From: Pelecanus crispus
Taxonomy: Eukaryota > Chordata > Aves > Pelecaniformes > Pelecanidae
Direction of reading: 5' to 3'
Assembly (NCBI RefSeq): GCF_030463565.1
Contig: NC_134655.1
Span: 8,816,372 to 8,880,371 of the forward strand
DNA length: 64,000 bases
Shown: positions 14,526 through 28,490 of the stretch, piece after piece
Layout: every line of letters begins with the position of its first letter
Position numbering within the stretch: the stretch's first letter is position 1
Made by a program: the position numbers and the translations under genes
Notes under the pieces: model-generated
The model's input: the letters and a program-made list of their open reading frames with translations, nothing else
The model's database searches: none
Told to the model about the DNA's origin: nothing

Positions 14526-17409
14526 CCATGCCATGGTGATGGAGGCAACAGAGCTGGTGTCTGTCTGGGATCTTTGGATCAGGCTCAACTTGGTTTCTTG
14601 AAAGAGTTTAACTACTTCAAGTGCAGAGTCCTGGGGAGCAGATGGCAGAGGTGGAACAGGACCAGTGAGGAGGTGCAGTACAGAGATAATTAAAGTGCTT
14701 GGCATGGAAGCAGCACAGATTTGGTGTGGACACCACTGAGCTACTAAGCAAGGCTGGGCCCAAGCTTGATTCCTGCAAAAGTTCCTGAGTGCCTCAATGA
14801 TTCCTCCTGGGAGTCTGAGGTAGGGCAGGGTTTGTTCACATGAGAACAGCTCACGTAGCTCCAGCAGTCATCGTGCTGCACATGAGCTCATCTTCCTCAC
14901 TGAATCTGGGAGCTGAGGGCAGGTACACCAGGACAGTGCTTACATAAAGAGATGAGCCAAAGAAATTTGTTAGAAATTGCCCTCTACAAACTTAGGGAGG
15001 CTGTATTACCTATTGCCTTCCCTTGTTAGCGCAGGGGTCCTCCTTACAAAACACAGAAGGATTTCCACTTGGAAGGAATCTCCTGGGACTGAGATCTCCA
15101 CTGGGGAAGACATTGCTCAAGAGCTGCTTGAAAGTGGCAGGTTTTGCTAACATATTCCAGGCAATTTGGGTTCAGTTGTGTCCTCTCCTTCTCTTTCCAT
15201 TTTCCTCCAAAACCTTCCTCTGGAGCTGGGTGACGACCACAGCAGGAGGCTGGCTCTCTGTGGTCTGGGGAGGTCAGTGCTGGGCTCCCAGTCCTACAAG
15301 AACGGGCAGCCACGAATCCTCCTTGACGTTCCCAGAGAGGCGGACATAGATGGCAGAGGAACCAGAGAGATTCACTTGGTGGCACGTGACTACGAAGATG
15401 GGGCTGCCTGGCCCCTGAGAAGCCCCGGTTCCCCTCTGCTCAGATGGGGATCGCTCAAACTACAGCTGCAAGTCACAGACCCAGGTTCAGCTTGCAGGGA
15501 ATTTGAATTCTGTGCTTGACCAGCCATTGATAACAATGGTCTTTGCTGCTATAAAACTCTCTAAAACACAAACATCTGTGTGTGAACATTACCATGGCCT
15601 TGTCTCGATGACAGAAAAAGAAATACCTCCTTTCACACAGTGCTTGTCAGGGTAGATGGTAACTATGGAGTCTTTCACACTCATTGGGTGTTTTCATATG
15701 GGGGGAAAAAAAAAATCTTACCAGGTATAAATGAACGGGAAAAATAAATATAGTATAAAGTGTCACCAAAATTAACAGAATACAAACATGTCTGTGTCTG
15801 AACAAAATTGCAGCAGTAAGTAAAGGTTTTCTTTGTTCTCTCCCATTTTTCAAATAATTCTTGAAAATAAATATTTGTAGTATTTTTCATGTGAGAGACA
15901 GAAAGAGAGGAAACACATGCATCATTCTTTACAAGCTATTATTTTTATATTCCTAAATAGCTGCTGTATTAAGAAGCCAGGAGAAGTCAACTGTGTATTT
16001 AGTCCCAAAACAAAAGAGCCAGTGCTGGCTGCTCTCCCGAGGGCCTTTCTCTAACATGCTTCAGCTTTGATTTGGAAAACCATCTTTAGAGAAAGAAAAC
16101 GCCACAGCCCCATGTCTGCCTGGCGACTTGCCTGCCTACAAACAGCTGGCCACGGCGCTAATGAAGGCAGGAACGGGATTGCAAAAGACACTTCCCCCCC
16201 CGTCAGAAGCAAAAAAGAAAAGAGAAAAAAAAACCCCAAGAACAAAAGTTTGTGCCCTGGCTGCTGAGCTGAGACTCATTTTGCACAGGCCACTGGACAG
16301 ACATCAGATGGTAAGATGTTTTAATTGCTAATGGCCTGCTCTGGATTTCAATGCGTGACACAGAGATAAAGGACTCTATATCCTATTATCAGTCCCCTGA
16401 GCAACTGTTACATCTTATTAAGTGTAACTAGATTCCTAGGTCAGAATCCCATACACAGAGAGTATATGTATTTTCTTTGACTGGAAGCAGAGTATTATTA
16501 GGGCATTCCTTTGCTATAATAATGGTTTGTGAGTTCCTAAGCAGAGCCCGTGCATCAGACTTTGATATTTTTACTTTCATGCTACAGCTGTTGAAGTGAC
16601 AAAGCTAGGCTGGCGAGCTATTTGTGCAGCAGGGATGAAGAACAGACACAGATTGCTGCTCTCTTATGTTGCTTTCCACCCAAAAAAAACTCTAGGTAAA
16701 AGCACTCAGCGCTGTTGTCATCATCTTGCAGACAGAGAAATCAAGGCCAAGCACACCTACAGGCTTTGCATAAGAACACACAACAAAGCAGTGCAAGGGC
16801 AGAAGCAGAAGCGAGCACGTGTGATGTGGCAGCGCTCTCTAACCAACAGACCGTCGCTTCCTTCGCTAACCCTGCAACGGGAAGGGGAAAGGCAGAAGAG
16901 AGCTGCGCGGTGACTGCAAACTCGCCAGTGACTTGGTGCCCAAGAGAAAGACACGGATTTTCATACAGGTCAACTTCCAGGACAAGTTAGCATCAAGACA
17001 ATCCCCTAAGAAACAAGGCCAGCAAGAACTAATGCTGGATATTTTGCATTTTAAATGCACGCCTCTCCTTAAAGCTTTAGAGTTTTTGCTTCTAAATAGA
17101 CTCCTGGCCAGATTCTGATCCATCGTACACCAGCATAGCTTCTCTGAAGCCAACGGAGCCGCATCTATTTTTGTCAGCCAAGAATCTGATCCAGCTCTCT
17201 AAGAAAGAACGGGGCACACGGGGGGTAAGCCGGTCGCCTCCTCGCTGCCTCTCGGAATGCTGCTGCTTCCCGCACCAAACACTCAGCACCTCGCAGGACT
17301 GGGGTCCTCAGGGTGAGGCTTAACATACATTCTCTGGTGGTTGCTGAACTGATTGCCAGCAGAGAGGGGACTGTAAGTCAGCGGTGATAACCGAGGCCCT
17401 GCTGAGCCA

Positions 17410-17706
17410 TCACCAGTGGGGAACCTTTGCAGCTCCGAGAGGTTGATAGTCTCTCATAAATAACACATCTTCTAAGAGATGCTGCAGTTTGACTTGCATT
17501 TCATTAAACAGTGAGAAAAGGGGTTGATCCCTACTTTGAAATACGGGGACTTTTGGGTTTATTAGCTGCATTACCCACCTCGCTCTTCTTTGAGCAACGT
17601 ATTTTTCCTCCGGTTGCAGAAAGTCAGATATTTTCAAGTCGCGGACGAGAAACATGAAGAGGCACATGAAAACCATAGTGCTGAGGGTGGCCTTTGCAGG
17701 CTGCAT
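17410..17706 (-). other. Unrecognised 98-codon minus-strand frame
   Basis: An open frame with a hydrophobic N-terminus (residues about 8-21, LSTMVFMCLFMFLV) resembles a signal anchor. It is followed by a charged stretch, and a GCGAG|GTGGGT splice-donor-like site lies after codon 43. An in-frame TAG lies two codons before the ATG and the Kozak context is poor. There is no recognisable family and no partner exon found. It is kept as a candidate only. Confidence 0.15.
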
Positions 17707-17880
17707 GAACTATTTTCCGGGTGCGCTGCTGATGCATTCTGATTAGATGCCATTTTAGCTCTGTGAGGAGCATTAAGCAATGCTGCTCTTTCTCTGTCCT
17801 GCTACATCTGGTCTGGCAACAGAAAGCTCTCTGTGATTTAAGAGAGATTTTGTGAGGTGCAATCTTTCTTCAAATACTGC

Positions 17881-17898
17881 TTTTTTTTTTTTTTTTTT
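17881..17898. repeat. T18 homopolymer tract
   Basis: Eighteen consecutive T on the plus strand, followed by a pyrimidine-rich stretch to about 17917. No adjoining retroelement body is recognisable. Confidence 0.95.
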
Positions 17899-18524
17899 CT
17901 TTCCTTTAATTTCTTTTAGACGAGTTTTCGGAAGCGCTGAAAACTCGATGAATCACTTGGCTGAATGGCCCACATAGTTTCCTCTTAAGTCAGCTTTGGC
18001 AGCAAGCCACTGAACATATTCTGAGGCTTTGCTTCAAGTAATATTTTTACTGGTGAGATTATTCAAATATATGAAGCCAGGCCACCCATCCCTTGTGTAC
18101 CCCACTCTTTGCACTTAACCAGAGGGAGGAAGGCTGCAGGATCAGGCTGTCGAAATCTGGGCACAAAAGCACTGATCCAGAGGAAAGCTTGCCTCCAACA
18201 CCGAAGGAATCTCCCTTTGGATATAACATTATACACCCAACTGCGAGGCTGGGGCAGTCCAGCTGTGTGCCGCTGGTGTTAATGGCAGCTGGATGCAGCC
18301 TCTGGAGCCAGAAAGGGCTCGTGCCAGCCCTGCGGATGAAGCAGCCGCCACTGCTGCCTTTGCGCTCCCCTCGTGGGCGATGGAGCCGGCGGCAGCTCCG
18401 GGACAAGCGGTCTGCTCCCAGGCTGCCATCACCCAGCACACGAGCGACCACGGGGCCCGGTGCTCGGGGCAGGTACAAACCCATGTGCAGCGTGAGTCAG
18501 CTTCACCTCCGCAATCAGAGCAGC

Positions 18525-18590
18525 ACAGAATCACATAAGCATTTAGGCTGGAAAAGACCTTCAAGATCATCGAGTCCAACCGTAATCCTC
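18525..18590 (-). mobile_element. CR1 LINE 3' end, short fragment
   Basis: The plus strand reads CAGAATCACATAAGC, then a GGCTGGAAAAGACC block and ATCGAGTCCAACC. This is the reverse complement of the CR1 3' UTR with its degraded terminal 8-bp repeats. About 65 bp remain, consistent with extreme 5' truncation. Confidence 0.8.
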
Positions 18591-21500
18591 CTGCCCCTTT
18601 GCTCTCGCTGGGAAGGCGGCTGCAATTGCGTTCCTTGTACTCCCTGTCAAGTTTCCCATACCCAGCCTGGCACCTTGCTCTCCATCGGGGATCCGATCCT
18701 GTCGGCAGCTGCCCTCCGTCCACATGCCCACCAGCACGGTCATGAGCTCTGGCTTTGCAGAGGCTTAAAAGGACGGAACGCCTGCAGGGGGAAGAACTGC
18801 TCTTGAACAAAGCAGTGCAAGCAGCTGGGGGGCGTTTCAAACAGATCAGAGCCTGAATCAAAACTCCTTTATTCCAAAATTCACTGTTCTGAGCTAGCTT
18901 CAAATTTTGCAGATGTCCCAGGGGATCTTCTCTAGCATATCACTGGATCTGGGAGCAAATTCTTCCAGTACTGAATTCTGAGTGACCCCACGTCTCTGCA
19001 CTCTTCAGTGAGCTTAGAAAGTTTTTTGACTTCAAGCTAATCCTTTAAGAAGAAGGGCAGTCTTTTTTTCTAGCAACTGGACTCCAATTAGCATTACTTT
19101 TCGTTTCAAAAAAGGAAGCCACCGTAAAGCAAGCATCCTGCAAACGGATAATCTGATGCAAGTACAGAAGGACAAGTTCAAACACTTTTCACTGTTTTAA
19201 AGCACTGCTTGCATTCATTTTAGACTCATTTTAGCATGGCAGGTCACAGCAGTATAAACATTGTGGGGAAAAAACACCAGGCCGAGCTGGCAAACAGTCA
19301 GAACTTGCTGTTCCTGACCCAGTAACCTACTTTTTGAGCACTATGTAACATGAAAGCCACCCCTAGCTCAGACTGCGACGTCACCTCTTACTTAACTTCT
19401 TGGAGGCAAATAGTGGGTCTGGCTGGGAAGAGTTAGATGAGATGCGGTCATCATTTAGTTCATTCTGGCCACAAAAATCATTTTAGGTTAGACAGGAATA
19501 CAGAGAGTGGTTTCTAACCTCGAGTCATTGAAAGCCACCGTCTGAACATGCATGCTCCACGCGGCAGAGTTTGGACCTGGCTGTCCATCATGCTGACACA
19601 TAGAGTAACCACGAATTTTGTCTACAGCACCAGTGCCACAGCATCACAGCCATGGGTAAAGAAATTATCCAATGGAACACTTCATGAAGGAGACCTGTAT
19701 TACCTCCGTAGTGCTGCTTTGGCTATTTTCACTCCAACTCCCTCATCCTGACCTGATGTGGTATTCAAGACCACATAGCTCAGTCTTTAAAGGCAGGGAA
19801 GACTTGAGGACCTCTGTGACCAGCAAAAGCTGCTCTCTTGCGATAGCTCTTCATGCCTGTTCTCCCTTCAACAGGGCAACAGCAACAGCCGTCAACACCC
19901 ACCAGCTCTGAGATGGCATCCGCCTTCCTCTTCCCCTCTTTGCTCCCCCAGATTTCTCCCCCGTCTCAGGCTTCTCTTCAATCCAAGAAGCAGCCAAGCT
20001 GATACTGTGCTCATACACTTTGCCACCTCTGTGCAGGTTAATGAAGGATCTTGGGGAACTGCTAAATATGGCAGGACAAGATGTATTGTCAAGGATATGC
20101 AGTATCCCTTTTCACCAAGGCAACTCCTGGGGTACTGGGAATTTTCTCCTACATCTTATTTATAGTTTCTCTTAATTTTTTTAAATGACAAAAGCGGCAT
20201 CACTGGTTGAAATGCACCTGGATACAGTGTCAGTAGCCTGCAGGCAAGAAAAGCCATAACCTGTGGCACTCATCATCCAGAGACAGTCCACACCTAACAC
20301 CTGCTGTCCCCAAATGGGTCAGGCAACAACACCAGCCGCAAAGTTAGTATCTGCCACACAGCATGGTGGATCATCTATTTTAATGTCAGATTCCTGGGAC
20401 TTCCAGGAGCAGAAAAAAAAGCCAATTGTACTACTGCTACTCCCCTGATAGAGCAAAGGAGGAGAGCTGGATCACTGGATCAATGCTAAAGCAGAAAGGA
20501 GAAAGAAGACTTGCCGGGTGTTTTGGGAGCCGACATTTCACTTGAGCTAGTGGAGAGATACCAAGCAGCCCTTGCAGAGTATGGCAGAAGGCATGAGTGG
20601 AAAACTATCCAGAAGCTTGGCAAAAAGAAATCGTAGTTGCAAGACTTCTGTGAGTGCCAGGGTGTCTCAGCACAGCCCTGGAGTTGCAGGACCAGAGAGA
20701 ACTTAATGCGGCCCCAGTTCAGCAAACACTGTCTACAACTTCCAAGCATTTTTTTTTGCCTAAAACCATTGGGAGTTTTCCCATCAAAACACAAATGGAG
20801 ATGGACTAGGAGTAAAGTTTTCAGGCAATTTCTACTAGAAAGAAAAGAAGCACAGAAATAGAAAATTATACTCATCCAGTGTTGTTTGGAACTATATCTG
20901 CTTCTGTGAACATCCTTAGAAATCACTGCTTAATACTAGGCATTAAGAAGCAAAAGGTAAACTGCAAGACTATGTTCAGGCTTAACATTTGAAAGAATTA
21001 ATATATTACTGAACATCAGGGATAACAAATACAAGTAGAGTGAGAGAAATTACAGAGGGACCTCTTTAGGGAAATGATGGGAAACGATTCTTTACTGGAA
21101 TATGCCCATTTTTCAAGGTGATGGCTTCCATTGCATCTCTCAGCTGAAACACACACACACAAAATAGGAAGAGGTGGAAAGGAAATTACTTTTGGTCAAA
21201 CATTCCAGCTACATGCAAAAAGAAAAGATTGAAATAATCAGAACAAAATGTCTTGAAGTTATTTCACCTTCCAGCTGGCTCAAACTGACTAAGATTTTAT
21301 TTCTGTTGACACTTTGACTTCCCTATTGCAGAAGAGGAGGGGACAGGGCACTGCAGTATCTTAAAAATTCTAGCTACATTTTCTTGCATCATCACAAACC
21401 ATTTTTCCACCATCTCCTTTACCAGCAGTTTTAACTTAACCTAAGATTAAAAACATATGGAAGTATTTCACTCTAGCTGGCATAAGCACAACACAAAAGT

Positions 21501-24500
21501 AAATGTTCTAATAGACATAAAAAGTCATTTTTCTTTACTACAATGTCTAATTTAGATCTCTGAAATTGTAAAATTAAAACCTATTCTAATCCATACTTAC
21601 ACAAAAATGCATTTCTAGCAGATTATAATATCTAACTGCTTATTACACAAAAATCTTGGAATGACTGTATTGTAAAAAAAATAATTGCCTAATTATGAAA
21701 TCCTGATGATAAAGACACCATTGTCATGAAAACATCTGGGCTACCAGCCCCCCACAATGCGTGAAATTTGAATAGGCAGAGAAAAATCAGGAGGCAGATG
21801 AAAGAAGAGTTATAAAGAGGTCCAGAGAAAAAACATCACCCACTGCAATTTCTATATCGAAGTGCGGGTGATGACTACAAACGAGCCCGTAATAACCTAT
21901 TCACAGTAGCAGAGCAGTAAACATGTATGGGGATATGAGGGACAATTAACAAATATTATGCCTATTCTTGCATAACCTTGGAAAAAATATACATCCACTC
22001 TACCTCTCTATAACGACAACCTGGAAAAATATTTGTTATATCAGGGTGTTAAAAGACCATTTAGCAATCTGATGCCTTAGAATAACAGACTTGTCAAATT
22101 TGAACAGAGCAGCAATCAGTAGCACTTCTGTAGCATTTAAGTCACATTAAACACCATTTAAATGATATCTGAAGAATGAAACAGGAACAGCAATAGGAAT
22201 GAAGGAGGGGGAAAGGTCAGTTATGCGCAGACAGGCGAAGTATTGAGAAAAGTAAGAGAAGTTTGACTGTTGTGTTCAGTTCAGCCCAACAGGGCTAATC
22301 ACCAACGAGAAATCTGGTCCTCGTTGTTAAGCCTGTTGTAAATGTTACGTTAACAGTGAAGTTAGTGGCTATGCATATTTTAGCCGCTTATGAAACGATG
22401 AAAGCTTTTCTTGGAAAACAGGGAGTAAAACAACATTGTTATCCCAGACATGAGATGTTCCACCAAAAGGACCAGAGGAAGCACGAGAACATCTGCAGTA
22501 GACTGGGCGATGCAGTCGAGAGGGAACAGACCTTGCCTGTGGGCCAGGATATGATCATGTTGGAAGGACCTTTCCCAACGCACGGCTTTTCTCCTTTTCC
22601 ACCTGAGCCCAAGCCCTGAAGACGCGTACACCTATAACTTGCCCTCAGCACTGCAGGCAATTCCAGGGAAGCTAATGAGGACTCATTGTTCAGATGGTTA
22701 AAAGTTAAATGTGTGAAAGCATTCTTAGGTCTGACAGCTCCAGTAAGGCTTGATTTCTTATCTCTAACTAGAGCTCCCACCACCGGCAGTGACTTTTCAC
22801 CACTGATGAGCCTGAACCTCGGGTTCCACAATGGAAACCTCATGTGTAAATAATCTGCAAGGCCCCAGAACCAGACTTTATGGATGGGACATCAGAGGAT
22901 ATGTATCACTGATAGGATACGACACTTTTTTATGGGGGTGATTACAATGCAGATGGCATCAAAAGCACAGTAGCCTTCTCACATGGTTGCCATCTGTGAT
23001 TTTTTGCTGAAGGTTATATCATTATAAACTGCTCCTGGCTGAGATTTTTAATTCAGTGGACAGCCAAATTCTCAGCCAAGAAGTCCTTTCCAAATGAAAA
23101 CTGTTCAGTTATGGGTATTCTGCTCGTGTTGGATATTTTTGATCACTAACATGATAAAATCCACAAAGCAGCATCAGCCTGTGCATCTGATATGTTTTCT
23201 ATAAATGGCTCTGCACAACAGCCAAACTGATGGAGTCGATCATCTCCTTTGGTCTCGGATCTGCCTGCTTGTTTGCATGATGTTCAGATGGTAGGATGAA
23301 ACTCACCCCCTCTGCAAAGGCTCACCACAAGATTTGTATAGCAGTTAAGTCTCCCCTAAGCCTGATATTTGGGTTTACAGGGAATCTAAGCACTATGTGC
23401 ACTGTGGAATGGCCTGCAGCATACGGGTGAATAGAGTTGCATGCTCTAGGAAAAGGTTTCATATCTTCTAAAGAAGTGTTACTCTTCCGCGAAGTAAATA
23501 AAGATGTGCCTACTATTTACTTTCCAGCACGTATTGCAAACCTCACGTTAATTAAACTTCTAAAACACACAACAGAATAAATCTGTATTGACATAATGCC
23601 AACAAATTGTATACTAACTCTCCCCCATGCACTTAGTAAATATTTGCTTGGAAGAAAATAACTTGCGCTGTCCTGGACGAAGGACAAGCCGGTTGGGGCA
23701 CTGCAGCCAGGAGCCTCCTTTCTGCTCTCCTGGGCTCCAGAGCTGAAAATCTAGGATCCCCTGAGTCGACTTACACAGAGTTCAAACATCAGGCAAACAC
23801 ATCAGGAAGGGGACAGCCAGGATAAACCTCACAGGCCTGATGCCAGGCTCCCCATTACGGTGGCCACTGGTAGTTCTGTGGCACCAGAGGATCTTGGTAC
23901 AAGACCTCAGGTTTGTGCTTGGGTGGTTTAATGTTTGTAGCATAGGCGTATGTCAGTGGTTGAAAGGATTGCCCAAATCCAAAACGATCCCCAAAGCTCA
24001 ATGTACATTACATTAAAAAGTCCCCTTCAGAGAAGCCTGCCCTTTTAAAGACTACTGTAGCTCTCAAAATTCAAGCACTAGAAAACTAGGAATATTGGGT
24101 CTTTTACTCTTTTACCTTTGGGTGAATTTCCAAAGTACTCCACATAAGGATAGATTTCTAAAATATATTTCCTCTTATCCAAAACCTAGTTACTCCCAAT
24201 AAAACGCACAAGGAACCCCAGTCGAACCTTGTTTGCCATTTACAGAATGCCCTTTTAGATAACTCTAGTCTATTAAGGCCATTGCACTCTGTTAGACTAC
24301 ACAGTGACTAAATACCCTTGTTAATGGCAAAGCTGCCGCTCACTTCAAGCAGACAGAGGTTCATCCCTAAAACCCCATGAAATTTCAATCTGTTAGTATC
24401 CCTCTCATTATTAATATATATTTTTTTAATCTTTAAAGCAGATGGACTGATTGCACAAGGATGAAAGATGTCCGAAACAGCCATGTCTTCTACTTGGGAA

Positions 24501-25709
24501 CTGGGTTTGAAGCATAAGCACTCCCAAAATATGTGAATCATGCTGGCAGGCTGTCATAGCACTTTTCTAACTTTGAACCTATACAATCTGAGATCCTTTT
24601 TTGTGGTGTCACACCATATTTTGACTCTTGCCAATTCTCACTGGCCAGCTACAACTTGGTTCTGACAAATTTCAAGAAAATTGCAGCTATGCTAACAAAG
24701 CTTCTTAACCTTCACATCAACTCCCTGCTGAAGCACATGCAGATACATACAAGTGAAAAAAAAAAGGAAGATTATTTTAAACTGACACGTTATTCAGACT
24801 CTCATACCTGTCTTTCAAAACCAGATTAGATAGCATTACCATCCTAGATTAAAGGGTCTGGGATTTTGTTTAAGTTTCCAAGTAACAGTCATGGGGAATT
24901 GCTTTTAGTTGGTCTCTTGTCTTCCGTGAGCCACGGGGATAATGGACACACGTAATGCTGCTTATCAAAGTACTATACTCCATACCTACATCACTGCTGC
25001 TCAGGAAAGACAGAAGCATTACTATTGATTCCTCTATATGAATAAGATAAATACAGCTTATAGGAAGGCATATTTACATAAGTTTTGATGACTCATGCAA
25101 CAGATAAAGCCTTAATGCATTTTTTTCTTCTCCTACACACTGCCGTGTGCTCAGTGCTTTGTCTGGAGCTATTTCACAAAAGAATGTCTTAACAGCCTTT
25201 TTTTCTCCCATATAAGAGCTGTTTCCAAACACCAGTGCTATCTTCTGTTTCAACACCACTGTCACCCAGTGTATTGCTACTGAGCCGTTCGCAACGCAAA
25301 TCCATTGCAACCCACCAAATTCCAGCATTGGTGAATGCAAAGTGAATTTTTCATTTTGGCGTTGCAATGCAACGGGCTTGCGCATGTGAAAAATACAGCC
25401 CTGAATTTCCCACATAGCTGATGCCAGTTCTTGTGCCAACTATTAGTTGATGTTATTAATTTAGGCCCTTATTCAGCAAATGCTGTAGTGAAACTTGAGC
25501 TTGTGCTTAGGTTCATCCCTATTCAACAAAGTGCTGCTGTGCAAGTTGAAAATTCAGCCTAGCTTTTCACAGCTTTTGTGTTTCAATAGTTTCCATTCAG
25601 CAGGGGGCAAGATTGTAAATGTTACCCTTGTTATTTCTAATATGGCTCAACTTCCTCGGTTCAGCTTTTTTACAAAGAAGCCTTAACCACAGCATCCAGC
25701 TCAAAAAGA

Positions 25710-25768
25710 TCAAAACCACCCCAGACCTCCCCCCCAAAACAACAAAACAAAACCACCCCAAACAAAAG
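25710..25768. repeat. C/A-rich tract
   Basis: Words such as AAAACCACCCC and AACAAAACAAAACC repeat imperfectly with an internal C8-type run near 25728-25735. It is the same kind of strand-asymmetric sequence as the tracts at 49.4 and 55.3 kb. Confidence 0.7.
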
Positions 25769-26493
25769 TAACAGCTCTAGCATGCATTTATGGGTAGCTG
25801 GAGGATGTTAGACTGTCAGAACTGCTGCAGAAATAGCTTCTGGTAGAGCCCAGTGAGAGCTTCCAGTTAAGCAAGCAAGACGAAGCCAGGCTGCAGAACT
25901 GTCGCCCCCACATGCTGGTGGGAGCAGGGTGCCTACCTTCCCACTTTCCAGGAACAAATTCTGGCTTGTGTAAACACAGCCGTGCTTGTGAGAGCCAGGA
26001 GAAGCTCACATGCAATCAGTGGCCCCTTCAGAGTAATTTCTCTTCTAATGACGATAAAGATCTAGACAGTGGAAATGTTATTTAAAACTAACTTCCTCCA
26101 ACAAACCCTTGGTCCAGGGCAGGGCAGGCCAAGCAATCAGTGACCAGCTGGATTTTCAGAACACACTGTGCATGGCACCGGGATGCAAAACCCGCGGCCA
26201 GATTCACTTGAGACAAATAGTGTTAAACTTCTGAAAAGTGACTCAGGACATCCAAACTGAAACGCCTAGAAAGGACCCAGTTTCCAAGAAACACTCAATG
26301 TCTGAAACAAACAGACATACACAAACCTAGACTCACTCCTGCCCAAGATGGTCACTAGGGCCTCTCTTCTTTTATGTGCCACTGATTTTAAATTATGCCA
26401 CCTTCCTGCGACATGAGCTATTTTTACAGATGTAATGCCAGCTTTCCAACCCCGTTAATTTTTACTGATTTTCTTTGATGTCTGCACATTTTC

Positions 26494-26515
26494 TTTTTTT
26501 TTTTTTTTTTTTTTT
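26494..26515. repeat. T22 homopolymer tract
   Basis: Twenty-two consecutive T on the plus strand. It could be the tail of an old minus-strand retroposed sequence, but I see no recognisable retrocopy in the following few hundred bases. Confidence 0.95.
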
Positions 26516-28384
26516 AATCTAGTCTGGATTGCAGCAGAGTCCCAGATTACTGGGAAACTGAATCTCACCTGCAAAGTAAAAATTTTGGATAAAGTTCCTT
26601 TAAACAGTTCAGTAGAACAGCAGTATTTAGTAAAAACTTTCTACTACCTACGTAGCAAGGATTTGAGAAGATGAGAGCTCCAAAACTTTTTTGTTTTCCT
26701 CAGCTTCATAGTGAAAAACATGAATTCTGCACTGATGGCTGATTCACTGGCACAGACACAAACAGAATGACACCTCTTTATGAATTCTACTGGATGCTTT
26801 TAAAAAAAAAAAATCTATGGGAAAGAATTTAGTCTACCTAATTCTGCAGGTTTTTAAAGTATTTTCTAGAGCTGGTCACAATTTGTACGCAACACTTAAA
26901 AAAAAATCCACAGCATTAAGGAAGAGAAAACCTTTCTGCCTAAAATAGCTCTGTCTTACATTGCTTTGGAGGATTTATTCTCATATCTTTCCCACCAAGT
27001 ACTTCTAACTCACAGTATTGCTTGTCATTGACCTTTTGGGAACATGGATTTTAGGACCAGGGCAGCAAACAGGTGCCAATCTTCTCTGAGAGCAGATCGT
27101 GAAGGGATTTTACAGACTACATCTCTGATGCTTAGCTTTAAACACAAGTTGTAGCCTCCAAATCAATTGGACAATGAAAGTTTAACCATCATGGTAAGCA
27201 AGTACCAGTCTGAATGTGCATTTGAGGAATCATTTTTTGGGGTGCTCTCCAGCATTGTCCACGGGCTCCTCAGCAAGGCCTTCAAGCCCTCAGTAGATGG
27301 ATCTCCATCTGGTAGGTGGGCTAATTTGGGGAGTGCTTTTTAGACATAAATGCCTCATTGGATCTCTCCAGTGGCAATGCAGCATGCTCATCCTCATAGG
27401 CCTTGTACTAAAGAGTCATCTAAAGAGTATTCAAAACACTAGATGTCCATCACCTCCTAAATAATTTCTAAAGCCATCCAAGAAAACCCAACCCAATTGC
27501 TGAAGACTGCAGAGAACACACAAACCAAATGTATAAGCCTACCAGTAAACATTTTTCTACCTTAAAAAGAAGTTACATGTACTCATAGGTACCATTCCAA
27601 TTAGAAATATCTTCACCTTTTGGGAGCCAAAAGGTAATTTCAACAGATATTTCCTCCTGAAGATAAAAATAAAAGTCCTGTTACAGTAGCAGACTTGTGT
27701 TTTTCAACAGCCTCTGTATTACAGCTGGTTAAAGCTACCAGTGATGTGCTCTGCAGTAAGACACAACAAACTTTGAAATTCAGAAGAGCGATCACGCACC
27801 TTCAGCTTTGCTATGTTTAGCAGTCGGTAACCAAAACACATCCCGAGGTAAACACCACAGGAGCCAGGCATGCTCTTCCCCAGGGCTCTGCTCTGTGACC
27901 CCATTTCCCTGATGCTATCGCTTTATCCTCATTATAACACTTCAAGAAAGGATATAAACAACTCATACATTAAAATGCCCTTGACTTTTATGAGCAGCCT
28001 GATTCAGCAGCCCTCAGGGGGCAGTTTCATGACCAGCTCAAGCAAATCTTGCCCTTGAAAAAGCACTTCCGCCACTCCCAGCCTCCCTTGTGTGGAAAAT
28101 CATGCTTGCATGGTTGAAAGCTAATGCTGGAAGAAAAGTTTTAAAAAGATCAGCTTTCAACTACTTTTCCACTACTGTGCTGATACAGCGGAGATGGCAG
28201 GAAGCAGAATACAGTGCTGCCTTCTTTGGTCTTAAACCAGCTACTCATGAATTGGTATCCCTGGTCGCACAATCCATCCTCTATGATGGCCACCAAAGAG
28301 TCTCACGTGCTCCCCGGTGTCTGCAGGAAATGGAGGGGACCTCAGCTCTGTATCTCAGAAGCATGCAATTGTTGTTGACGTCGG

Positions 28385-28490
28385 TGGGCTGACAGCCAGG
28401 AATTCCACACTGAACCTACAGCCCTGCCACTAAGTGATTTTAATAAGGCATTTAATCTATCTCCCATCTCCTTTTCCTGATAGCATTTAA
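28385..28490 (+). repeat. Possible MIR/CORE-SINE remnant
   Basis: GCCCTGCCACTAAG, then AAGGCATTTAATCTATCTCC and CTTTTCCTGATAGC, follow the MIR order (CTCTGCCACTTAC, GGCAAGTCACTTAACCTCTC, CAGTTTCCTCATCTG) with many substitutions. No B-box remains. The match is by eye only. Confidence 0.3.

Larger units (their letters stand above)
14526..18524. other. Gene-less stretch between the LTR and the first CR1 fragment
   Basis: No supported gene. It contains the T18 tract at 17881-17898 and the weak 98-codon frame at 17410-17706. The GC-richer part (about 18.1-18.5 kb) yields long overlapping frames on both strands that run across the CR1 fragment and are therefore spurious. Confidence 0.6.

Noticed and set aside
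14248-14705. Open frames inside and beside the first LTR
   Set aside because: They translate the LTR's ATT-rich tract and tail; no coding sense.
18093-18903. Overlapping 237-codon (+) and 224-codon (-) frames
   Set aside because: Both cross a CR1 fragment at 18525-18590 and overlap each other antiparallel; no domain in either.
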